Shown in pieces: positions 35,166 to 44,059 of a stretch of 64,000 nt of DNA (positions are counted from its first letter, which is position 1; each line of letters starts with the position of its first letter). The notes under the pieces were generated by a model. The model saw nothing but the letters and a program-made list of their open reading frames with translations, was not told where the DNA came from and made no database searches. This DNA comes from Deltaproteobacteria bacterium. GTDB lineage: Bacteria; Desulfobacterota; Binatia; HRBIN30; CADEER01. Both the position numbers and the translations under genes were made by a program. The stretch lies in the NCBI GenBank assembly GCA_029262455.1, contig JAJCZJ010000019.1, positions 1 to 64,000 on the forward strand, written 5' to 3'.

Positions 35166-36305
35166 ATGAAATCGACGCTGTCGGTCGGAGTTGAGACAAA
35201 TTGCGCTGCGCCGATGTCGCTCGAGCGGGCGAGCATGCGCATGTACCAGCTGCTCGGCGTAGACTCGCTTTTCGTTCCGGATCATTACCTCAGCTTTGTG
35301 CCGCGCTCGGTTTGGGGGCCGGGACTGACGCCGGCGGCGGATATGGTGCCGTCGCCCGACGCGTATTTCGACCCCTTCGTCATGATGGGGATGATGGCGG
35401 CACGCTATCGTGGCGTGCGCATCGGGACGGGTGTCACCGAGCCGTTTCGCCGCCACCCGATGACGTTGGCCCAAGCCTTTGTGACCCTCGACCACCTGAC
35501 CAAGGGCAAGGCGGTCTTTGGCATTGGCAACGGTGAGCGGGAAAACGTCGAACCGTACGGAATCCCCTTCGTGAAACGTGTCGGCCGGCTCGAAGAGGCG
35601 CTGAAGATCATCCGTTTACTGTGGGAGAGCGGCGGGGAACCGGTGGATTTCGACGGTAAGATTTGGAAGCTCAAAAATGCGCTCTTCGCCACGCCGTTGT
35701 ACAACGGCAAGCCGCCGCCGATCTGGATCGCGTCGCATGCGCCGCGCATGCTCGGACTGACCGGGCGCTACGGCGACGGTTGGTACCCGACCCGTAAATT
35801 CTCCGCCGAAGAGTACGCCGCAGGGCTGGCTCGCATTCACGAGGCCGCCGCCGAGATCGGCCGTGATATGTCCCACTTCGAGCCGGCGATGCAGATCCAG
35901 ATCATTCTCGGCAAGGACCGGCGCAGCGCGATCGAAGGAGCCTTGAAGGTACCGGCGACCGGGGCAATGTCACTGCTGCTGCCCGGACCGCTGTGGAAGA
36001 AGCACGGCCTCGAGCATCCACTCGGCGGGGACTTCGAGGGGTTTCCCGAGTTTGTGCCCGAGTCGGTGCCACCGGAGATTCTCGAGAAAGCGGGCAAGCT
36101 CGCGACGCCGGAATTACTGTCGGATGGAGTCTTTGCGGGCAGCGTCGATGAAGTCGTCGAGGAGGTTGCGGCGATCGCCAAGGTTGGCATGCGCCACGTC
36201 GTACTCTGGAATATCGGGCCGCTGGCCTTCGGTGCGGGACCGCGCGAGGTGTTGCAATTCGCCAGCTTGATTCGGCGCCTGCGCAAGTTACCGGTCGCGA
36301 GTTGA
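35166..36305 (+). CDS. LLM-class flavin/F420-dependent oxidoreductase
   Basis: 379 residues, a luciferase-like monooxygenase fold. 'GVDSLFVPDHYLSF' is the conserved N-terminal segment, followed by 'RYRGVRIGTGVTEPFRRHPMTLAQAF' (in two pieces) and 'FGIGNGERENVEPYG'; 'PPIWIASHAPRMLGLTGRYGDGWYP' is the typical cofactor region. The pattern is closest to F420-dependent members such as methylene-H4MPT reductase-like and 'phthiodiolone ketoreductase' types, but FMN cannot be excluded. It ends 8 bases from the convergent TonB receptor. AAAGG precedes the start. The substrate is unknown. Confidence 0.92.
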   Translation: MKSTLSVGVETNCAAPMSLERASMRMYQLLGVDSLFVPDHYLSFVPRSVWGPGLTPAADMVPSPDAYFDPFVMMGMMAARYRGVRIGTGVTEPFRRHPMTLAQAFVTLDHLTKGKAVFGIGNGERENVEPYGIPFVKRVGRLEEALKIIRLLWESGGEPVDFDGKIWKLKNALFATPLYNGKPPPIWIASHAPRMLGLTGRYGDGWYPTRKFSAEEYAAGLARIHEAAAEIGRDMSHFEPAMQIQIILGKDRRSAIEGALKVPATGAMSLLLPGPLWKKHGLEHPLGGDFEGFPEFVPESVPPEILEKAGKLATPELLSDGVFAGSVDEVVEEVAAIAKVGMRHVVLWNIGPLAFGAGPREVLQFASLIRRLRKLPVAS

Positions 36306-36313
36306 GGGTCGCA

Positions 36314-38641
36314 CTAGAACCTCAGGCTTACCTCACCGCCGAAGGTGCGTGGGCTTTGGAAGTACCGGGTCATGAACCCGAGGATCGGGAAACTTTCGGC
36401 GCGGTCGAAGTAGGTCTCATCGGATAGGTTTTTGCCCCACAGGGCGATCTGGGCGCGGTCGTCGTAGAAGGTGTAGGCGAGCCGGGCGTTGATCAAGTTG
36501 TAGCCGCGTTGGATCGAATCGACGGCCTCGGGCCCGAGCACGTGCATGCGGCCCTGGTACGACCACTCGACACGCGGCGTCAGGTCACCGACGAGGGTGG
36601 GGTAGAGTGCGTCGACTTGGAATGCGTACGCGATGGCTACGAATGCCGTCAGATCCGGCGAGATATTGAATCCCTGTCCGGAGCGATCGAGATTGACGCG
36701 CTCCGGGTCGATCGTCAGGCTGCTAACGGCGCAGTTTTCGCCGGTTTCCGGAATGCAGTCGCGGCCGAAGTTGTCGAACTTTGTGTTGAGTAGGCCGAGT
36801 GATCCGAGGACCGTGAGGTCCGCGACTGGATTGGCTTGGAACTCGGCTTCAATGCCTTGCACGGTGGCCTTCGCCGCGTTTTGCGTGAGTTGTTGGATGG
36901 TGATGGTGGTTGGATCGCCCGGGTCGCCGGTCGCGATGCTGGTGACGACTTGGATGTCATCGTACGTGGCGTAGAAGCCGGCGAGATTGAGGCTGACCCG
37001 GTTGTCGAATGCGACCGTCTTGATCCCGAGCTCGAAGTTGTTGAGAGTCTCGGGTTGGAATGACGACAAGTCCCCGTCGGACCCTTGCACGTTGATGAGT
37101 GCGTTGAATCCTCCTCCGCGAAATCCTGCGGACCAGGTGAAGTAGGCGTTCAGATGATCGGCGTCGATTGCGTGCAGCATTTGGTCGGGAGCCTTGAGGC
37201 TGAGACTCGCTGTCGGCGTGACATCGTCGAATACCTCGGAGCCCTCGCCTGCACCGTCGACCATTCCGTTGACTCGGTTGAGAACGACCAGGCTAGCGCC
37301 CTTTTTGTCCTGCGTGTAGCGGACGCCAAGAGTGAGCGACAGCCAATCGACCGGGTCGACGACGGCGTGCGTGTAGAGCGCCCAGGTCCAGTTTCTGACT
37401 CTTGTGGTGCTCAGTGTTTCGACGTCCAGAAATCCGCCCAGCGCGGAAACCCCTGTAGGTGCGATGCCGCGTTCCCAAAAAGCGAAGACTCCTGTGACCA
37501 AAGAGAAGCGGTCGTCCCACGCGGTCAGGTTCGACTGTAGCTCTTCACTGAACTGGTATTGCGACCAGGTCGCGTTGCCGTCGCGCCCGGAGAAGTTGAG
37601 AGACAGCACCGGGAACTCGGTCGAGTCGCTTTCCGACCGATGGCCGGGCTTCTGCTCGCGCCAGGAAGAGATCGACTTGATGGACAGATCGACCGGTCCT
37701 TCGATGGCATCCCACGTCACGGTGCCCCAGGTTCCCCAGCTGCGGGTATCTGAAAGCCCCCGTGCGTCGCCGCGAAAGCGAAATGGTTCGGAGCTGTTAC
37801 ACGCGTCGAAGAAGCCGTCGTAGTTTCTGGCTAGGCCGCTCTCGTCGATCACACGGCACTGTCCGCCGCGCCCGTGGCCGTGGGTGCGAGACCACGAGCC
37901 GCTGAGATCGATGGTGATGTCATCGGTGAGCAGGAGGCGGAGGGACCCGAGAAAGGTCTGGGAGTTCGTGTCGGACACATCGATCCCGAGCAGTTCGTTG
38001 CGTGAGTAGCCGTCATTTTGGCTGGTTGCGAAGGCAAACCGAGACAGCAGTCGGTCTTCGATGATGGGTAGGTTCAGGGAGACTCGCGTGCGAACGGTAT
38101 CGAAGCGCCCGGCGCTGACGAGGACCGACCCACCGAGCTCGGGTTGAGGTTTGATGGTTGTGACACTGAACGCGCCGCCGACGGAGTTCTTGCCGAACAG
38201 GGTGCCCTGTGGTCCGCGCAGAACTTCGACCTGTTCGACATCGACGACATCGATCAGCTGCCCGATCATGCGCGGCAAGAAGACACCGTCGACGTAGACC
38301 GCGACACCCGGGTCGAAAACGATCTCGCCGGAGGTCGTGCCGACGCCGCGCAGGCTAATGAAGCCCTCTTGGTTCTCGCGACCGATCGAGAATTGAAGAT
38401 TGGGAACCAAATCCTTGATGTCATCGAGACGGGTGACGCCGGCATCGCGGAGTGCGGTTTCGCTCAGCGCTGTGACAGAAACCGGTGTGTCGACCAAGAG
38501 CTCTTCTCGCTTGCGTGCGGTGACGACGATCTCTTCGAGCCCGCCGCGCTTCTCCTCCTGTGCCGTCGCGGCATCTGTCGCGACCGCAAGTGCGACGAAG
38601 ATGGACAGAATCGCCGATAGGCGACTGGTTCCAAGCGACAT
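36314..38641 (-). CDS. TonB-dependent outer-membrane receptor
   Basis: 775 residues. A signal peptide is followed by a plug domain ('EEIVVTARKREELLVDTPVS', 'GVTRLDDIKDLVPNLQFSIG', 'VEVLRGPQGTLFGKNSVGGA') and a 22-strand-type beta-barrel that ends with aromatic Phe in 'GGEVSLRF', the outer-membrane insertion signal. It is of the type used by many Proteobacteria for siderophores, polymers or hydrophobic organic compounds; no particular ligand is indicated. It is divergent from the lipoprotein hydrolase at 38791. Seven bases upstream of the start codon (minus strand) lies a run of nine G that overlaps the ribosome-binding region (38648-38656), which could affect expression. Confidence 0.95.
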   Translation of the reverse strand: MSLGTSRLSAILSIFVALAVATDAATAQEEKRGGLEEIVVTARKREELLVDTPVSVTALSETALRDAGVTRLDDIKDLVPNLQFSIGRENQEGFISLRGVGTTSGEIVFDPGVAVYVDGVFLPRMIGQLIDVVDVEQVEVLRGPQGTLFGKNSVGGAFSVTTIKPQPELGGSVLVSAGRFDTVRTRVSLNLPIIEDRLLSRFAFATSQNDGYSRNELLGIDVSDTNSQTFLGSLRLLLTDDITIDLSGSWSRTHGHGRGGQCRVIDESGLARNYDGFFDACNSSEPFRFRGDARGLSDTRSWGTWGTVTWDAIEGPVDLSIKSISSWREQKPGHRSESDSTEFPVLSLNFSGRDGNATWSQYQFSEELQSNLTAWDDRFSLVTGVFAFWERGIAPTGVSALGGFLDVETLSTTRVRNWTWALYTHAVVDPVDWLSLTLGVRYTQDKKGASLVVLNRVNGMVDGAGEGSEVFDDVTPTASLSLKAPDQMLHAIDADHLNAYFTWSAGFRGGGFNALINVQGSDGDLSSFQPETLNNFELGIKTVAFDNRVSLNLAGFYATYDDIQVVTSIATGDPGDPTTITIQQLTQNAAKATVQGIEAEFQANPVADLTVLGSLGLLNTKFDNFGRDCIPETGENCAVSSLTIDPERVNLDRSGQGFNISPDLTAFVAIAYAFQVDALYPTLVGDLTPRVEWSYQGRMHVLGPEAVDSIQRGYNLINARLAYTFYDDRAQIALWGKNLSDETYFDRAESFPILGFMTRYFQSPRTFGGEVSLRF

Positions 38642-38647
38642 GATGTT

Positions 38648-38656
38648 CCCCCCCCC
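38648..38656 (-). promoter_or_regulatory. G9 tract at the ribosome-binding site of the TonB receptor
   Basis: Read on the minus strand, ACTGGGGGGGGGAACATCATG precedes the receptor start. The tract supplies the only Shine-Dalgarno-like sequence, and its length sets the spacing to ATG. Homopolymers of this length can slip during replication and cause phase variation. Confidence 0.6.
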
Positions 38657-38790
38657 AGTACGAGCCGAATCTGTCGTGACTCGCGTCGGAAGCTAGCCGA
38701 TTGCTTTGGTCGGTGTCGAGGGCAGCCGTTGGCCGCGTGGCCGTTGCCCGCGGGCTTGGCGGATCCCGGATTATTTGAGAGGATTCGTGG

Positions 38791-39876
38791 ATGATGATTG
38801 CAAAGCTGTTTGGCAGGGTCGCGGTTTTTCTTCTCTTTGTCGGGTTGGTCGGGTGTTCGGACGACACCGCAACGACGCAGGCGATTCCTAGTCCGCTCGG
38901 TGTCGGTCCGTATGCGGTGGGCGTTACGCGGATCGAGCTGTTTGACGCCGCTCAGGGCCGTACCCAGCTGACCGAGATCTGGTACCCGGCGGCCGAGTCC
39001 GCGCGCGGTCTTCCTGCGGATCCCGCGGAGAACTATTTGCCTGACGGCCTCGAGTCGTTGGCCGAGAACGCCACGATTCCTCTCGTAGCGGTGCGCGATG
39101 TACCCATTTCCGGTGATGCGCCGTTCCCGCTGATTGGCTTCTCGCACGGTTCAGGTGGGGTGCGTTACCAGAACACCTTCCAATGCGAGCATCTCGCCAG
39201 CCACGGTTACATTGTGATCGCGCCGGATCACGAAGGGAACACGTTCTTCGACAGCGGTGGCGTTACCCAAGAGCTGTCGGTGGCCCGTCCGCTCGACATG
39301 ATTTTCTTGTTCGATGAGTTCAGTGACTTCACGCAGGAGGCAGGCAATCAATTCGAGGGATGGATCGACCTGGACAGCGGCTTCGGAATGACAGGCCATT
39401 CTTTTGGTGCGTTCACGTCCATGGCGGTTGCAAGCCAGGACAGCCGCGTCGTAGCGGCGCTGCCAATGGCGCTCGGCGGACCGGTGTCGGATACGTATGA
39501 CGCGGCGACGCTACTGATGCTCGCGACCGAGGACAAGACGATCGGGCTCGCCGGCAACGATGGTGTTCGCAATACCTTCGACGATGCTCCTGGACCGCGC
39601 TTCATCGCAGAGATCGTCGATGCCGGTCACTACTCGTTCAGTTTCTCTTGCCAGGTTGGATTGGCCGGACCTTGGGATGGCGACGGGTGCATGGATGGCG
39701 TTCGCTTCGAGGATGGTTCGGCGTTTACCTTTGTGGACGACATGCGCATTTGGGACGTCGTCAACGGATATTCCGCCGCCCTCTTTGGGCGCTACATCAA
39801 GGGGATCCAGCAGTACGACGAGGTGCTCGCATCGAACTTGGATCCAGGAATCATGGACTACATCGCCGAGCCGTAG
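38791..39876 (+). CDS. Alpha/beta-hydrolase lipoprotein (dienelactone hydrolase/PAF-acetylhydrolase-like)
   Basis: 361 residues with a lipoprotein signal; the lipobox is 'LVGC' at 19-22. The body is an alpha/beta hydrolase: 'PLIGFSHGSGGVRYQ' (oxyanion region), 'VIAPDHEGN', and the nucleophile elbow 'GMTGHSFGAFTSMAV' with the catalytic Ser. An acid ('LLMLATEDKT') and a His ('DAGHYSFSF') follow in the expected places. It resembles bacterial predicted dienelactone hydrolases and platelet-activating-factor acetylhydrolases, so it is likely an esterase or lipase at the cell surface. It is divergent from the TonB receptor, with only 149 bases between, so the two may share regulation. Confidence 0.87.
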   Translation: MMIAKLFGRVAVFLLFVGLVGCSDDTATTQAIPSPLGVGPYAVGVTRIELFDAAQGRTQLTEIWYPAAESARGLPADPAENYLPDGLESLAENATIPLVAVRDVPISGDAPFPLIGFSHGSGGVRYQNTFQCEHLASHGYIVIAPDHEGNTFFDSGGVTQELSVARPLDMIFLFDEFSDFTQEAGNQFEGWIDLDSGFGMTGHSFGAFTSMAVASQDSRVVAALPMALGGPVSDTYDAATLLMLATEDKTIGLAGNDGVRNTFDDAPGPRFIAEIVDAGHYSFSFSCQVGLAGPWDGDGCMDGVRFEDGSAFTFVDDMRIWDVVNGYSAALFGRYIKGIQQYDEVLASNLDPGIMDYIAEP

Positions 39877-39989
39877 GAATTCGGGCGCGGGGGCATCGTA
39901 GATTCCCCCGGGAGAGGGGACTTGGGAGTCAGTTCGCGCGAATTCGGACAGCCCCTCGGTAAGGAGGGCGGCGGCTTCACGGCGCCGCT

Positions 39990-40985
39990 CTAGACGTCCA
40001 TCACCTCGTCGTAAAACTTTACGATACTGTCGCGGTCTTTTTCGTCCTTGCCGAGGTGGCTCATCGCTGCGCGCGGGTGCTGGTTGAGCAGGCCGGTCAG
40101 CATGTACGTCAGGTCGAATCCCCAGTGCATGCTGCCGCGCAGAGGTTCGATGTCGTTTTCGACGCACTCGAGGATCGGTCGCAAGCGATACTTCGGGTTC
40201 TTGAGGAAGCCGATCAGCAATTCGAGTGGGCAGTTGCCGGCGCCGCGGCCGAGGCCGGCCATGGTCGCGTCCAATTGGTTCGCCCCGTTCACAACGGCTT
40301 CGATGGTGTTGGCGTACGCGAGTTGTTGGTTGTTGTGAGTGTGGATGCCGACTTGTTTGCCAGTCGCTTTGCACGCCTTCAGGTAACGCTTGGTGAGTTC
40401 TTTGACCTCTTCGGTGTAGAACGACCCGAAGCTGTCGACGAGATAGATGGTATCGACGGGCGACGCGGCGAGTAGCTCGAGTGCTTCTTGGAGATCGTTC
40501 TCGTGTACCGTTGAAACGGCCATGATGTTGACGGTCGTCTCGTAGCCCTTCTCGTGGGCGTCTTGGATCATGTCGAGTGCAACCGGAACCTGGTGGATGT
40601 AGGTCGCGACCCGGATCAGGTCGAGTACGCTTTGGTCTTTCGGCAGAATGTCGGTTTTGTAGTCGGACTTTTCGGCATCGGCGATGGCGGACAACTTGAG
40701 ATCGGTGTCGTTGTCACCAACGATGCGGCGCATGTCCTCTTCGTCGCAGTGCTTCCAGGGACCGAAATCGGCCTTGGGGAACTGATCCTTGGAGTTCTTG
40801 TAACCGAGCTCCATGTAGTCGACACCGGCGGCGACGCAAGTTCGGTAGACCTTGCGCACGAGCTCGTCCGTGAAACGGTGGTCGTTCATCAGACCGCCGT
40901 CGCGAATCGTGCAATCGAGTACTTTGATTTCGGGTCTGAAAGTCAACCAGCTGCCTCGTCCGTTGTTGTCCTTTGCTTCGCTCAT
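39990..40985 (-). CDS. DRE-TIM metallolyase family aldolase (HMG-CoA lyase/4-hydroxy-2-oxovalerate aldolase-like)
   Basis: 331 residues. 'KVLDCTIRDGGLMNDHRF' carries the Arg-Asp pair that starts the DRE-TIM catalytic site, and 'GKQVGIHTHNNQQLAYAN' supplies the two metal-binding His. The barrel also has 'DATMAGLGRGAGNCPLEL', the glycine-rich loop of aldolases and isopropylmalate-synthase relatives. It probably cleaves or forms a C-C bond next to a carboxylate with a divalent metal. The KDPG-type aldolase at 41114 is 128 bases upstream on the same strand, so both may serve a sugar-acid or branched-acid pathway. The exact substrate is unknown. Confidence 0.9.
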   Translation of the reverse strand: MSEAKDNNGRGSWLTFRPEIKVLDCTIRDGGLMNDHRFTDELVRKVYRTCVAAGVDYMELGYKNSKDQFPKADFGPWKHCDEEDMRRIVGDNDTDLKLSAIADAEKSDYKTDILPKDQSVLDLIRVATYIHQVPVALDMIQDAHEKGYETTVNIMAVSTVHENDLQEALELLAASPVDTIYLVDSFGSFYTEEVKELTKRYLKACKATGKQVGIHTHNNQQLAYANTIEAVVNGANQLDATMAGLGRGAGNCPLELLIGFLKNPKYRLRPILECVENDIEPLRGSMHWGFDLTYMLTGLLNQHPRAAMSHLGKDEKDRDSIVKFYDEVMDV

Positions 40986-41113
40986 GATCCCTTTTTGTGC
41001 TCCTGTCGATCAAAATTTGGATCTGGTCTTCCGAAAACCGAGTGGTGCGGTTTCGCCAGCTGAAAGACCCAAGCAATCGTAGCTAGATGATATGCGATCG
41101 ATCGCCAAGGGGG

Positions 41114-41737
41114 TCAGGGATTGTATGCCTCGATCAAGGTGCGGATGCTATCGCGAATTTCGCTGTAGTGGCCGTTCTGGAGCCAGGCCTTCTTGAAGAT
41201 GCTGCCCCCGAAAGCGACCGCGGAGGCGCCGCTCGCGAAGTATTCGGCGACGTTTGCGGTTCCCACACCGCCGCAGGCGAGCAGCTCGATATCGCCAAAA
41301 GGTCCTTTGATTTCACGGAAGTAGCTGGGGCCGAAGACGCTGGCGGGGAACACCTTGACCATCGTTGCACCGGCTTTCCAGGCTTGGTGGATCTCGTGCG
41401 GGGTCAGGGCGCCGGGAAAGACGGGGATCGAGTCGGCGACGCACTGCTCGACGACCTCTCGGACGAGGGTGGGCATCACGATGAAGGTCGCTCCGGCATC
41501 CACGGCGGCATCGAGGTCGCCCTTGTCGAGCACGGTCCCCGCGCCGATCATGAGCCGGCCCGCTGAGGTTTCCACGGCGCTGCGAATCAGACGCGGTGCG
41601 TTGGGCGTGTTCATGGTGATCTCGAGGGTTTCCAACCCCCCGGCGATCGCGGCCTCGACGATCGGAATGATCGTTTGGGGGTCAGCGCCGCGTAGGATCC
41701 CGAGAATGGGTCGTTGTTTGAAGCGCGAGACGTCCAT
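41114..41737 (-). CDS. eda: 2-dehydro-3-deoxy-phosphogluconate / 4-hydroxy-2-oxoglutarate aldolase
   Basis: 207 residues, the normal length for class I KDPG/KHG aldolases, which cleave 2-keto-3-deoxy-6-phosphogluconate to pyruvate and glyceraldehyde 3-phosphate. 'LGILRGADPQTIIPIVEA' opens the barrel; 'GLETLEITMNTP' carries the catalytic Glu; 'MIGAGTVLDKGD' and 'TMVKVFPASVFGPSY' hold the conserved GAGT and the Schiff-base Lys. It ends in the usual short helix. It lies between the DRE-TIM aldolase and a DUF1499 lipoprotein on the same strand. The Entner-Doudoroff dehydratase is not in the window, so KHG or related keto-acids are also possible substrates. Confidence 0.92.
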   Translation of the reverse strand: MDVSRFKQRPILGILRGADPQTIIPIVEAAIAGGLETLEITMNTPNAPRLIRSAVETSAGRLMIGAGTVLDKGDLDAAVDAGATFIVMPTLVREVVEQCVADSIPVFPGALTPHEIHQAWKAGATMVKVFPASVFGPSYFREIKGPFGDIELLACGGVGTANVAEYFASGASAVAFGGSIFKKAWLQNGHYSEIRDSIRTLIEAYNP

Positions 41738-41749
41738 CGCTGCAACGAC

Positions 41750-42307
41750 TTATCGCGTCGGACCGACGGCGTCGATGCGTCTCCTTGCCTGCGGGACCGG
41801 ATCGGTAAAACGAGTGTGGGGAGTCCGCTGCTTCTTGCGCGTTGATTCCGAGCCGACCGGCTGGCCAACGCCGCGTTCGATCAGCTTGGCGCGGACCGAT
41901 TCGACGCGCTCTCGATTGACGCCGAAATCGCTATAGCCGAGCTGCGAGGAGGAGCGGATTGCGATGTCCCCATGCTGCGGTCGAAGGCGCAGCTCGAGGT
42001 CGTCGACGAATCCCATCGCGGTGCGGCAGTGTGCGTGCAGGTAGTCTTCGCTGCGAACGATGATCTTCGTTCGGGGCATTTCGCCAACGACCTCTGTGAC
42101 TGCGGCCCACGCTTGCTCCGGCGCAACGGAAAGGGCGATCGGCTCGACGTAGTTGGACTCGGTCAACTCATCGCTGGAGACACAGTTCGGTGACGCCGGA
42201 CACGCCCGCAACGCGCTGTCGGCTCGTTGAGGGACTTTCGGCAAACTGGTTGCGCAACCGGCCAGCGCGACGCTCAGCGTTGCGGCGATGAATTCAAGGC
42301 ACTTCAT
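41750..42307 (-). CDS. DUF1499 family lipoprotein
   Basis: 185 residues. A lipobox 'LAGC' lies at 15-18. The family signature 'CPASPNCVSSDE' is followed by the long segment 'YLHAHCRTAMGFVDDLELRL' and 'AIRSSSQLGYSDFGVNRERV', which define DUF1499. Function of the family is unknown; it occurs widely in Proteobacteria and cyanobacteria, often as small membrane-associated proteins. The C-terminal ~35 residues after 'GVGQPVGSE' are basic, of low complexity and not conserved in the family; they might be an extension. It ends 13 bases before the eda gene start, on the same strand, so may be cotranscribed. Confidence 0.9.
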   Translation of the reverse strand: MKCLEFIAATLSVALAGCATSLPKVPQRADSALRACPASPNCVSSDELTESNYVEPIALSVAPEQAWAAVTEVVGEMPRTKIIVRSEDYLHAHCRTAMGFVDDLELRLRPQHGDIAIRSSSQLGYSDFGVNRERVESVRAKLIERGVGQPVGSESTRKKQRTPHTRFTDPVPQARRRIDAVGPTR

Positions 42308-42532
42308 ACACGCACTTCATACGAGGATTGATGCCGCGGCTGTCGTTGATGCCTCGGCTGGTGGCCGCTGCGCATGGCTGCCGAGCCAGGACTCAAGGCG
42401 AATCCCCTCCGGTATCTGGTGCATTGTTTAGTTCTTAGGTGATTCTGTCGCGCGATTCTATTGTTTTGCCGGGGCGCAAGTTGGAACGCCTACGGCGGTG
42501 ATTTGGTCGCGCCGACGCGCTAAAGTTGCCCG

Positions 42533-44059
42533 ATGTTTCTCGACGAAGTCTTGGAGAACGCTGCACGCGAGCGTCCGCGTGACCTAGGACTCGTCTTCGG
42601 CGACTCTCGTTGGAGTTTTTCCGAGCTATTCCAAAGGGTTGAACGGTTGGCGGTCGCTCTTCAACGAGTCGCGGCCGCGGGCGACCGCGTAGCAGTATTG
42701 GCGGAGAATCACCCGTCGATCGTCGAGGCCTACTATGCGGTGCCGCGCTGCGGGATGACGTTGGTCCTTTTGAATTATCGACTCGCCCCTGCCGAGATCG
42801 CTGCGATGCTGCGGGATTGCGAGGCTCGCGTTCTGATCGGCGAGCGAAGTTTGCTCGATTCATTGGGGGCGTTGCCAGCAGTCGATCATGTCGTCGAGGT
42901 GACGTTGGCGATTGACCAACCGGTTGCAGGTGAGATCGCCTACGAGAAATTTTTGGCGGCGCCGACGAAGAAGATGACGCCCGTGAGACGCACTGTGCAG
43001 GACACGGCGTGGTTGATTTATACGAGCGGCACGACCGGTCGTCCCAAGGGCGCGATGCTGTCGCACGAGAACTTGATCGCCGGAGTCGTCGCAAGCTCGC
43101 TCGGACGGCCTGTCCATCCGACGGATCGTTATCTCTATCCGTTTCCGCTGTGTCACGTGTCGGGATTCAATGTCTGCCTTTTCCATTTGCACAAGCGGCC
43201 AGTTGTGTTGATGCGTCGCTTCGAGAGCACTGCCGTTTTGACGGCGATCGCAGAACATGGAGTGACCTGTCTGTCCTTGGCTCCGACGATGATTGCGATG
43301 GTCCTCGACGATCCAGCTCTCGACGCCAGTGATCTAAGCACGCTGCGTTCGGTCGGTTACGGTGCGTCGGGTATTCCGGCCGCGGTGCTACGCCGCGGCA
43401 TCGACAAGCTCGGGTGCGACTTTGGGCAAGGCTACGGAATGACCGAGCTGTCGGGCAACGCAGTATTCCTCGATGCCGAAGCGCATCGCCGTGGAGCTAG
43501 CGCCGAGCCTCAGCTGTTGACGGCCGCGGGGCGTCCGGGTCCGATGATTGCGCTGCGTATCGTAGATGACGAAGGCTGTGACGTGACCGAAGGCGAGGCC
43601 GGCGAAATCGTCGTGCGCGGACCGCAGGTTACGAAGGGCTACTGGCGCGACACCACCGCGACGGCGGCCTGTTTCGACGGCGACTGGTTCAAGACCGGCG
43701 ACGTCGGACGTCGCGACGGGGAAGGGTTTCTCTATATCGTCGATCGCAAGAAGGACATCGTCGTGACGGGTGGTGAAAACGTCTCATCGCGCGAGGTCGA
43801 GGATGTGCTCCACTTGCATGAGGCGGTTCGCGAAGCGGCAGTGGTCGGTGAACCCGATCCGCGTTGGGGAGAGAACCTCTGCGCCTTCGTCGCGCTTCGA
43901 TCGGGCGCCGAAGCGTCGGAGGTCGAGTTGATCGACCTCGTGCGATCCCATCTGGCGAGTTACAAAAAGCCGAAGCGTATCGTCTTCGTGAACGAGTTGC
44001 CGAAGAATGCCAGCGGCAAAGTGCTCAAGGCAGAGTTGCGTCGGCGTTTGCGGCCTTAG
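42533..44059 (+). CDS. AMP-binding acyl-CoA ligase (long-chain fatty-acid--CoA ligase-like)
   Basis: 508 residues, normal for class I adenylate-forming ligases that activate a carboxylic acid with ATP and couple it to CoA. The P-loop is 'YTSGTTGRPKGAMLSHEN'; 'GYGMTELSG' is the A5 motif; 'DWFKTGDVGRRDGEGFLYIVDRKKDI' (in two pieces) includes the catalytic Asp and the hinge; 'TGGENVSSREVED' follows; and the catalytic Lys is in 'PKNASGKVLKAEL'. The substrate chain length is not predictable. Its stop codon overlaps the stop of the convergent cytochrome gene (44056-44059). The gene upstream on the other strand is the DUF1499 lipoprotein. Confidence 0.94.
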   Translation: MFLDEVLENAARERPRDLGLVFGDSRWSFSELFQRVERLAVALQRVAAAGDRVAVLAENHPSIVEAYYAVPRCGMTLVLLNYRLAPAEIAAMLRDCEARVLIGERSLLDSLGALPAVDHVVEVTLAIDQPVAGEIAYEKFLAAPTKKMTPVRRTVQDTAWLIYTSGTTGRPKGAMLSHENLIAGVVASSLGRPVHPTDRYLYPFPLCHVSGFNVCLFHLHKRPVVLMRRFESTAVLTAIAEHGVTCLSLAPTMIAMVLDDPALDASDLSTLRSVGYGASGIPAAVLRRGIDKLGCDFGQGYGMTELSGNAVFLDAEAHRRGASAEPQLLTAAGRPGPMIALRIVDDEGCDVTEGEAGEIVVRGPQVTKGYWRDTTATAACFDGDWFKTGDVGRRDGEGFLYIVDRKKDIVVTGGENVSSREVEDVLHLHEAVREAAVVGEPDPRWGENLCAFVALRSGAEASEVELIDLVRSHLASYKKPKRIVFVNELPKNASGKVLKAELRRRLRP

